Below are positions 58,150-64,000 of a stretch of 64,000 bases of DNA, piece after piece. How positions within the stretch are numbered: position 1 is the first letter of the stretch; each line of letters begins with the position of its first letter. The translations under genes were made by a program, and so were the position numbers. The notes beneath the pieces are model-generated. The model did no database searches and was not told the DNA's origin. It saw nothing but the letters and a program-made list of their open reading frames with translations. This DNA is from Bog-756 sp963699055 (GTDB taxonomy: Bacteria; Actinomycetota; Acidimicrobiia; Acidimicrobiales; RAAP-2). The stretch spans positions 744,001 to 808,000 of the forward strand of contig CAVOTA010000001.1 in the NCBI GenBank assembly GCA_963699055.1, read 5' to 3'.

Positions 58150-59724
58150 GTGACCACATCCGACACGAGCAGTCCGGCCGACGTCCCGCCCGGGACGGCG
58201 CCCGGTCCGGCGCCGGAACCGTCGCCACCGGGAGCGACCGGCGGCAGGGGTGTGTTCGCCGGCCTCGACCCGCAGCTCCGGCGGCTGGCCCTGGTCGTCG
58301 TGCTCGGGAGCATCATGTCCATCCTCGACACCACGATCGTGAACGTGGCCATCCCGACCTTCGCCCGGGACTTCCGTGCCCCGCTGTCGACCGTCCAGTG
58401 GGTGTCGACCGGCTACCTGCTCGCACTGGCCATGACCATCCCGCTCACGGGCTGGGCGGTCGAGCGGTTCGGCGCCAAGCGCATGTGGATCGGCTCGCTG
58501 GCGCTGTTCCTGGTGGGCTCGGCCCTGTCGGGCGCGTCCTGGTCCATCCAGAGCCTGATCGTCTTCCGGATCCTGCAGGGCGTCGGGGGCGGCATGATCA
58601 TGCCGATCGGGCAGTCGATCATGGCCACGGCCGCCGGTCCCCAGCGGATGGGTCGGGTGATGAGCATCCTCGGCGTGCCGATGCTGCTCGGCCCGGTGCT
58701 CGGGCCGGTCATCGGCGGCCTGATCATCGACAGCGTGTCGTGGCGGTGGATCTTCTACGTGAACATCCCGATCGGGATCGTGGCCATCGCCCTGGCCGTG
58801 CGCATCCTCCCGGGTCACGACCGGACCGACCGCCTGTTCAAGCTCGACGTCCTCGGGCTGTGCCTGCTCTCGCCCGGTCTCGGGCTCGTCGTCTACGGAC
58901 TGTCCCAGGCCGGCCAGGGCTCGGCGGCCAGCGTCTTCGTTCCGGCCGCGCTCGGACTGGCCCTGATCGCCTCCTTCGTCCTCCACGCCCTGCGGACCAA
59001 GGTGACCCCCCTGATCGAGGTGGTCCTCTTCAAGAACCGGCAGTTCTCGGCGGCGGCCGTCACCACCTTCTGCTTCGGCGCCGCCCTGTTCGGGGGCATG
59101 TTCCTGCTGCCCATCTACTACCAGGTGGTGCGCGGGCAGTCGGCACTGACGGCGGGCCTGCTGATGGCACCCCAAGGCATCGGCGCCGCCCTGGTGATGC
59201 CGCTGGCCGGCCGCTACACCGACCGCTACGGCGCCGGCCGGGTGGTACCCGCGGGACTGGTGGTGGCGGCGCTCGGGACCGTGGCCTACACCCAGCTCGG
59301 CGCGCACACGGGGTTCGGCTTCCTGGCCGTATCGCTCTTCGTGCGGGGGATCGGCTTCGGCTTCGTCATGATGCCGGCCATCTCCGCCGCCTACCAGACG
59401 CTGGCCGCGCCCCAGGTGCCACGTGCCTCGACGGCGATCAACATCGTCCAGCGGGTCGGTGGTTCCATCGGCACGGCGCTGGTGGCGGTGGTGCTCGAGC
59501 ACCAGATCTCGGTCCAGGCCCATGGGCTGGCGGGCGGACTGTCGATGGCCGACACCGCCCCGGCCGCCGTCGTGGCCAAGGTGGCCCGGCCCCTGGCGAC
59601 CGCGTTCGGGAACACCTTCTGGTGGGTCCTGGGTCTGACCCTGCTGGCACTCGTCCCCGCCCTGCTCCTGTCGAGGTTGCCGGTGGGCCGCTCGGCCGCC
59701 GGGGCTCCGGTCGCCCTCGACTGA
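58150..59724 (+). CDS. MFS exporter, DHA2 (EmrB/QacA) family
   Basis: The 524-residue transporter is predicted to have 14 membrane helices. Motifs include SILDTTIVNVAIPTFARDF (DHA2 motif D1), LTGWAVERFGAKRMWIGSLA and VLGPVIGGLIIDSVSWRWIF (motif C). It should export drugs or metabolites by proton antiport. The GTG at 58150 follows GAGGACCACC. No regulator gene is adjacent. Confidence 0.9.
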   Translation: MTTSDTSSPADVPPGTAPGPAPEPSPPGATGGRGVFAGLDPQLRRLALVVVLGSIMSILDTTIVNVAIPTFARDFRAPLSTVQWVSTGYLLALAMTIPLTGWAVERFGAKRMWIGSLALFLVGSALSGASWSIQSLIVFRILQGVGGGMIMPIGQSIMATAAGPQRMGRVMSILGVPMLLGPVLGPVIGGLIIDSVSWRWIFYVNIPIGIVAIALAVRILPGHDRTDRLFKLDVLGLCLLSPGLGLVVYGLSQAGQGSAASVFVPAALGLALIASFVLHALRTKVTPLIEVVLFKNRQFSAAAVTTFCFGAALFGGMFLLPIYYQVVRGQSALTAGLLMAPQGIGAALVMPLAGRYTDRYGAGRVVPAGLVVAALGTVAYTQLGAHTGFGFLAVSLFVRGIGFGFVMMPAISAAYQTLAAPQVPRASTAINIVQRVGGSIGTALVAVVLEHQISVQAHGLAGGLSMADTAPAAVVAKVARPLATAFGNTFWWVLGLTLLALVPALLLSRLPVGRSAAGAPVALD

Positions 59725-59781
59725 CCGACGAACGTGCACGCGAAGTCGAGCGGCGTCGGGGCGACCCGGGGGCCGGCGCGC

Positions 59782-59787
59782 TAGAGT
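59782..59787 (+). promoter_or_regulatory. -10 element of the pyr operon
   Basis: TAGAGT would start transcription near 59794, giving a leader of about 48 bases that contains the PyrR-binding loop and ribosome site. Confidence 0.5.
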
Positions 59788-59805
59788 CGGGTTCTGACCG
59801 TGAAG

Positions 59806-59823
59806 CGGGTCCCGTGAGGCCCG
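59806..59823 (+). promoter_or_regulatory. PyrR-binding loop in the pyr leader
   Basis: CGGG (59806-59809) pairs with CCCG (59820-59823). Inside lies GGUCCCGUGAGGCC (59808-59821), matching 12 of 14 positions of the PyrR recognition consensus ARUCCNGNGAGGYU. The AGGAGG site of pyrR begins 8 bases later (59831-59836), so PyrR bound with UMP or UTP could block translation. Confidence 0.65.
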
Positions 59824-59841
59824 TACGGACAGGAGGACGCA

Positions 59842-60411
59842 GTGGCCGAACGAGAGCGCAGTCATACCCGCCCGCGGGGTGCCGTCTTCGTTCCCCGTGT
59901 CCAGGTGATGTCGGCCGACGACGTCCGCCGGGCCGTCACCCGCATGGCCCACGAGATCGCCGAGCGCAACCGCGGCCTGCACGACGTCGTCCTGATCGGC
60001 CTCCAGACCGGGGGGGTCGGCATCGCCCGGCGGCTGGCCGAGACCCTCGTCGAGGTCGAGGGCGCCGAGGTGCCCGTCGGGACCCTGGACGTCGCCTTCT
60101 ACCGTGACGACATCGGGCTCCGCCCGGTGCTGCCCGAGGCCGCCACCGACATCAGCACCGACCTCACCGGGGCCACCGTCGTCCTCGTCGACGACGTCCT
60201 GTTCACCGGCCGGACCATCCGGGCCGCCCTCAACGCCCTGGGCGAGTACGGCCGTGCCCAGGTGGTGGAGCTGGCCGTCATGGTCGACCGGGGCCACCGG
60301 GAGCTCCCGATCCGGCCCGACTACGTGGGCAAGAACCTCCCCACCAGCCGCGACGAGATGGTCGACGTGTCGGACGAAGGTGTCTCGCTCGGGGAGCTGG
60401 TGAACCGGTGA
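59842..60411 (+). CDS. pyrR: Bifunctional pyr operon regulator / uracil phosphoribosyltransferase
   Basis: The 189-residue protein binds pyr mRNA and has phosphoribosyltransferase activity. The PRPP motif is VVLVDDVLFTGRTIRAALNA; the C-terminal PDYVGKNLPTSRDE is typical of PyrR. The GTG at 59842 has AGGAGG 5 bases upstream, just after a PyrR-binding hairpin. Its stop overlaps the pyrB start. Confidence 0.95.
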   Translation: MAERERSHTRPRGAVFVPRVQVMSADDVRRAVTRMAHEIAERNRGLHDVVLIGLQTGGVGIARRLAETLVEVEGAEVPVGTLDVAFYRDDIGLRPVLPEAATDISTDLTGATVVLVDDVLFTGRTIRAALNALGEYGRAQVVELAVMVDRGHRELPIRPDYVGKNLPTSRDEMVDVSDEGVSLGELVNR

Positions 60412-61376
60412 GCCAGTTCCCGACCCACCTGCTCAGCATGGACGACCTCGACGCCGAGTCGATCGGCGAGGTCCTGCGGGTGACCGACTCCTTCGCCGAG
60501 GTCGGCCGCCGGGCCAACCCGAAGGTGCCGGCCCTGCGCGGCCGCACGGTCGCCACCTTGTTCTTCGAGGACTCGACACGGACCCGCATGTCGTTCGAGA
60601 CGGCGGCCAAGCGGATGTCGGCCGACGTCCTGTCCTTTTCGGCGGGATCCTCGTCGGTCAAGAAGGGCGAGTCGCTGCGCGACACCATCGAGACCATCCA
60701 GGCCATCGGCATGGACGCCGTGATCATCCGCCACAGTTCGTCCGGGGTGCCGGCCCGGGTGGCCGACTGGGTCGACCACTGCGCGGTGGTCAACGCCGGT
60801 GACGGGTGGCACCAGCACCCGACCCAGGCGCTGCTCGACCTGTACACCGTTCGCCAGTCGCTCGGCGGGGGCCAGGAGGGCACCGAGCGCTTCGGTGGCC
60901 TGCGGGTGGCCATCGTGGGCGACATCCGCCACAGCCGGGTCGCCCGCTCGCAGATCACCGCCTATGCCGCCCTCGGCGCCGAGGTGACCCTGGTGGCCCC
61001 GGCCACCCTGTTGCCGCCGTCACTCGAGGGCTGGCCCATCGCCGGGGTGACCCACGACCTCGACGGGGTGCTCGCCTCCACCGACGTGATCAGCCTGCTC
61101 CGGCTCCAGGCGGAGCGGGGGAGCGGCGCCTACGTCCCGACCATGCGCGAGTACGCCGCGGGCTACTCGCTGACCGCCCGACGGGCCCTGCAACTCCCCG
61201 ACGAGGCCATCATCCTCCACCCGGGCCCGATGGTGCGCGGCGTGGAGATCGCCTCCGAAGTGGCCGAGCTCCCGTCGGCGCGCATCACCGACCAGGTCGG
61301 CAACGGAGTGGCCGTGCGCATGGCCGTCCTGTTCCTGCTGCTCGGCCACGGATCCCTGGACGGGGCGGCCGCATGA
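60408..61376 (+). CDS. pyrB: Aspartate carbamoyltransferase, catalytic chain
   Basis: The 322-residue enzyme joins carbamoyl phosphate and aspartate. It has FFEDSTRTRMSFETAAKRM (carbamoyl phosphate site), SVKKGESLRDTIETI and HPTQALLDLYTVR. No pyrI regulatory chain is present. The GTG overlaps pyrR (GTGA) and the stop overlaps pyrC (ATGA). Confidence 0.96.
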   Translation: MSQFPTHLLSMDDLDAESIGEVLRVTDSFAEVGRRANPKVPALRGRTVATLFFEDSTRTRMSFETAAKRMSADVLSFSAGSSSVKKGESLRDTIETIQAIGMDAVIIRHSSSGVPARVADWVDHCAVVNAGDGWHQHPTQALLDLYTVRQSLGGGQEGTERFGGLRVAIVGDIRHSRVARSQITAYAALGAEVTLVAPATLLPPSLEGWPIAGVTHDLDGVLASTDVISLLRLQAERGSGAYVPTMREYAAGYSLTARRALQLPDEAIILHPGPMVRGVEIASEVAELPSARITDQVGNGVAVRMAVLFLLLGHGSLDGAAA

Positions 61377-62677
61377 GCGCGCCCGGCGAGCTGGTCATCC
61401 GCGGCGGAACCGTGGTGGACGCCACCGGCGAGCGTCGCGCCGACGTCCGGGTGGTGGACGGCGTGATCGTCGAGGTGGCCGAGGGGCTGGAGACCGCGCC
61501 GTCGTCGACCGTGCTCGACGCCGGAGGCTGCGTGGTGGCGCCGGGTCTCGTCGACCTCCACACCCACCTCCGCGAACCGGGGCGCGAGGAGGCCGAGACG
61601 GTGGAGACCGGGACCCGGGCCGCCGCCCTGGGCGGGTTCACCGCCGTGGTCGCCATGCCCAACACCGAACCTCCGCTCGACTCCGCCGAGTCGGTGCGCA
61701 ACGTCTATGCGCTGGCCGAGGGCGCCATGGCCCAGGTGGCCGTGGCCGGGGCCATCACCGTCGGCCGGGCGGGCGAGCGGCTCGCCCCCATGGCCGAGCT
61801 CGCCGCGCTCGGGGTGCGCCTGTTCACCGACGACGGGGACGGTGTGCAGTCGGCCGGGCTCATGCGCCGCGCCCTGCAGTACGCCACCGGACTCGGGGTG
61901 ACGCTGGCCCAGCACTGCGAGGACCGCAGTCTGGCCGACGGCGGCTCCATGCACGAGGGCGACTGGTCCAGCCGGCTCGGGCTGCCCGGCATGCCGTCCG
62001 AGGCCGAGGAGGTGATGGTCGCACGGGACATCGCCCTGGCCCGCGCCACCGGTGGCCGCGTCCACTTCCTGCACCTGTCCACCGCCGGGTCGATCGACCT
62101 CGTCCGCCGTGCACGCGCCGAAGGCGTCCCGGTGACCGCCGAGGTCGCCCCCCACCACTTCACGCTGACCGACGGGTGTGCAGCCGGGTACGACCCGGTG
62201 TTCAAGGTGAACCCGCCGCTGCGGCCCCAGGAGGACGTGGACGCCGTCAAGGCGGCCCTGGCCGACGGGACGGCCGACGCCATCGCCACGGACCACGCTC
62301 CCCACGCCCCTGAACGCAAGGACCTGCCCTTCGACCAGGCCCCACCGGGCATGCTCGGCCTCCAGACGGCGTTCGCCCTGGCGGTCACCGAGCTGGACCT
62401 CCCGCTGGCGCGCCTGCTGGCCCTGCTCAGCTGGCAGCCGGCGGCCATCGCCGGCCTCGACCCGGCCCACGGCGGCACCCAGGGCGGCCCGGTGGCGCCC
62501 GGGTCGGTCGCCAACCTGTGCGTGGTCGACCCCACGGCCACCTGGACGGTGGACCCCACCGCCCTGGCGTCCCGCAGCCGTAACACGCCCTACGCGGGAC
62601 GGACCGTCACCGGCCGCGTGCGCCACACCGTCCGGGCCGGGGAGCCGGTCGTCGTCGACGCCGAGGCCCGGCGTTGA
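61373..62677 (+). CDS. pyrC: Dihydroorotase
   Basis: The 434-residue zinc amidohydrolase closes the dihydroorotate ring. The N-terminal metal motif is PGLVDLHTHLREPGREEAET; further His/Asp ligands lie in LAQHCEDRSLADG, VTAEVAPHHFTLTD and ATDHAPHAPERKD. It is the class I long form. It is coupled to carA (TTGA). Confidence 0.95.
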   Translation: MSAPGELVIRGGTVVDATGERRADVRVVDGVIVEVAEGLETAPSSTVLDAGGCVVAPGLVDLHTHLREPGREEAETVETGTRAAALGGFTAVVAMPNTEPPLDSAESVRNVYALAEGAMAQVAVAGAITVGRAGERLAPMAELAALGVRLFTDDGDGVQSAGLMRRALQYATGLGVTLAQHCEDRSLADGGSMHEGDWSSRLGLPGMPSEAEEVMVARDIALARATGGRVHFLHLSTAGSIDLVRRARAEGVPVTAEVAPHHFTLTDGCAAGYDPVFKVNPPLRPQEDVDAVKAALADGTADAIATDHAPHAPERKDLPFDQAPPGMLGLQTAFALAVTELDLPLARLLALLSWQPAAIAGLDPAHGGTQGGPVAPGSVANLCVVDPTATWTVDPTALASRSRNTPYAGRTVTGRVRHTVRAGEPVVVDAEARR

Positions 62678-63801
62678 GCCCCCGCACCGGTACCGTGCAC
62701 CGTGAGCCGGCGCTGCTGGTGCTGGCCGGCGGGCCCGTGTTCGAGGGGGAGGCGTTCGGCGCCGTGCCCGACGACGGGGTGTCGACGGGCGAGGCGGTGT
62801 TCAACACCGTGCTGTCGGGCTACCAGGAGGTCGTCACCGACCCGTCGTACGCCGGCCAGGTCATCGCCTTCACCTACCCGCACATCGGCAACTACGGGGT
62901 CAACCGGGCCGACGACGAGGCGTCCCGGCCCCACTGTCGCGGCGTGATCGTGCGCGCCCTGGCCGACGCTCCTTCGAACTACCGCTCCGAGGGGAGCCTG
63001 GAGGCCTTCCTGGCCGGCCACGGCGTGTCCGGCATCACCGGTGTGGACACCCGGCGGCTGACCCGACACCTGCGCGAGCACGGTGCCGTGCCCTGCGCCT
63101 TCGGTACCGCACCCGAGGGCGACCTCCGGGACGCCGCCCGGGCCGCCGTCCCCACCGACGGCCGCGACCTGGTGTCGACGGTGACCACCCCCACCACCCT
63201 GGTGCGGGGGAGCGGGCCCTACCGGGTGGTCGCCTTCGACTTCGGGATCAAGGAGGCGATGCTGCGCCAGCTCGGCGACCTGGCCACCGTCACCGTGGTG
63301 CCGGCGTCGACCCCGGCCGAGGCCGTACTCGACCTCGCCCCCGACGGGATCTTCCTGTCGAACGGACCCGGCGATCCGGCCGCCCTGCCCGGGATCATCG
63401 GCGAGGTCCGTCGGCTGGTCGACCACGGCCGGATCCCGGTCTTCGGGATCTGCCTCGGCCACCAGCTGCTGGCCAGCGCGCTGGGGGCCTCGACGTACAA
63501 GCTCCCCTTCGGCCACCACGGCGGCAACCACCCGGTCCGACGGAACGACACCGGCCGGGTGGAGATCACGTCGCAGAACCACAACTACGCGGTGGCCGCC
63601 GACTCGCTCGGCGGCACCGAGGTGACCCACGTCAACCTCAACGACGGGGTCATCGAGGGCCTGCGCAGCACCGAGGTGCCGGCCTTCAGCGTGCAGTACC
63701 ACCCCGAGGCCGGTCCCGGCCCCCATGACGCCCGCTACCTGTTCGAGGAGTTCCGGATGCTGATGGACGCCCACGGCGGCCCGACGGGGGGAGGCGCCTG
63801 A
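62674..63801 (+). CDS. carA: Carbamoyl phosphate synthase, small (glutaminase) subunit
   Basis: The 375-residue subunit releases ammonia from glutamine. The N-terminal domain has DGVSTGEAVFNTVLSGYQEV and the class I glutaminase has the Cys in FGICLGHQLLASALG and the His-Glu pair in VQYHPEAGPGPHDA. The start may be a rare TTG at 62674 overlapping the pyrC stop; a GTG at 62695 is the alternative. Confidence 0.95.
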   Translation: MSPRTGTVHREPALLVLAGGPVFEGEAFGAVPDDGVSTGEAVFNTVLSGYQEVVTDPSYAGQVIAFTYPHIGNYGVNRADDEASRPHCRGVIVRALADAPSNYRSEGSLEAFLAGHGVSGITGVDTRRLTRHLREHGAVPCAFGTAPEGDLRDAARAAVPTDGRDLVSTVTTPTTLVRGSGPYRVVAFDFGIKEAMLRQLGDLATVTVVPASTPAEAVLDLAPDGIFLSNGPGDPAALPGIIGEVRRLVDHGRIPVFGICLGHQLLASALGASTYKLPFGHHGGNHPVRRNDTGRVEITSQNHNYAVAADSLGGTEVTHVNLNDGVIEGLRSTEVPAFSVQYHPEAGPGPHDARYLFEEFRMLMDAHGGPTGGGA

Positions 63802-64000
63802 TGCCCCGCCGCGACGACCTCGAGTCGATCCTGGTGATCGGATCCGGTCCCATCGTGATCGGCCAGGCCTGCGAATTCGACTACTCGGGGACCCAGGCCT
63901 GCCGGGTGCTGGCCGAGGAGGGCTACCGGGTGGTGCTGGCGAACTCGAACCCGGCCACCATCATGACCGACCCGGACATGGCCGACCGGACCTACGTCGA
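63801..64000 (+). CDS. carB: Carbamoyl phosphate synthase, large subunit (5' part)
   Basis: The ATG at 63801 overlaps the carA stop (TGATG) and follows GGGGGGAGGCGCC. The visible 66 residues hold ESILVIGSGPIVIGQACEFD and ANSNPATIMTDPDMADRTYV, the diagnostic CarB N-terminus. The gene runs off the right edge. Confidence 0.96.
   Translation, partial: MPRRDDLESILVIGSGPIVIGQACEFDYSGTQACRVLAEEGYRVVLANSNPATIMTDPDMADRTYV

Noticed and set aside
57208..60297. A 1029-codon minus-strand open frame
   Set aside because: It crosses a hydrolase, the MFS gene and pyrR in other frames or strands. Its product is His/Gly/Asp-rich with no motif; only the separate 57144-58010 hydrolase frame is real.
1..64000. 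tRNA, rRNA, insertion sequences or prophage
   Set aside because: Intergenic gaps show no T-loop or anticodon-arm patterns, no transposase or integrase motifs and no terminal inverted repeats that I could recognise by eye.

Overview
This is a 64 kb chromosomal stretch from a very GC-rich bacterium. The genes look actinobacterial: a DUF3151 protein, a proteasome activator of the Bpa type, an LCP cell-wall ligase, menaquinone genes, and an aroC-aroK-aroB-aroQ-pepP-efp-nusB block followed by pyrR-pyrB-pyrC-carA-carB. A member of the Acidimicrobiia or a relative is my best guess, but it is inference. I found no rRNA, tRNA, CRISPR array, insertion sequence or prophage. Coding density is high and most intergenic gaps are shorter than 200 bases.

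Layout. 1-5 kb: a partial conserved hypothetical, dnaE and a maltose-type acetyltransferase. 5-15 kb: a GMC oxidoreductase with a small HTH protein, a Tat-exported phosphoesterase, the proteasome activator with an alkaline-phosphatase-superfamily partner, a DUF255 thioredoxin-domain protein, an internally deleted dehydrogenase pseudogene and an MTHFR-like protein. 15-18 kb: a secreted seven-bladed propeller with Ig-like repeats and a methyltransferase. 18.2-27.4 kb: a TetR/cupin pair divergent from a ten-gene metabolic cluster (acyl-CoA synthetase homologue, four-subunit 2-oxoacid:ferredoxin oxidoreductase, D-2-hydroxyacid dehydrogenase, TIM-barrel protein, Gfo/Idh/MocA oxidoreductase, SRPBCC and carboxymuconolactone decarboxylase-like proteins). 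27.6-34.4 kb: surface and secretion genes (SASA esterase, SDR, sulfotransferase, FkbM methyltransferase, secreted hydrolase, GT39-type glycosyltransferase). 34.4-40.1 kb: menaquinone genes menE, menB, menA, menH, menD. 40.2-50.6 kb: a hydrolase-cyclase fusion, LCP protein, carotenoid oxygenase, tyrS, DUF3151, small proteins, a Cys-rich conserved protein, an NfuA-like scaffold and a dienelactone hydrolase. 50.6-57.1 kb: prepilin peptidase and the shikimate/efp/nusB block. 57.1-64 kb: a hydrolase, an MFS exporter and the pyrimidine operon, running off the right edge inside carB.

Regulatory architecture stands out. About eighteen transcription-unit heads have a TANNNT -10 hexamer ending only 6-9 bases before the start codon, which predicts leaderless mRNAs. 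Several divergent gene pairs have overlapping -10 hexamers on the two strands. The 2-oxoacid oxidoreductase cluster carries a repeated motif (AGAACAGCGnTC and its complement) at both of its promoters, next to the divergent TetR gene. The pyr operon has a leader hairpin that closely matches the PyrR-binding loop.

A second theme is short tandem duplication at gene ends: 17-, 18-, 20- and 30-base units, four of the five arrays including a stop codon. The most interesting unexplained unit is the TetR/2-oxoacid oxidoreductase cluster at 18.2-27.4 kb. Its acyl-CoA synthetase homologue has Gln in place of the catalytic A10 lysine.
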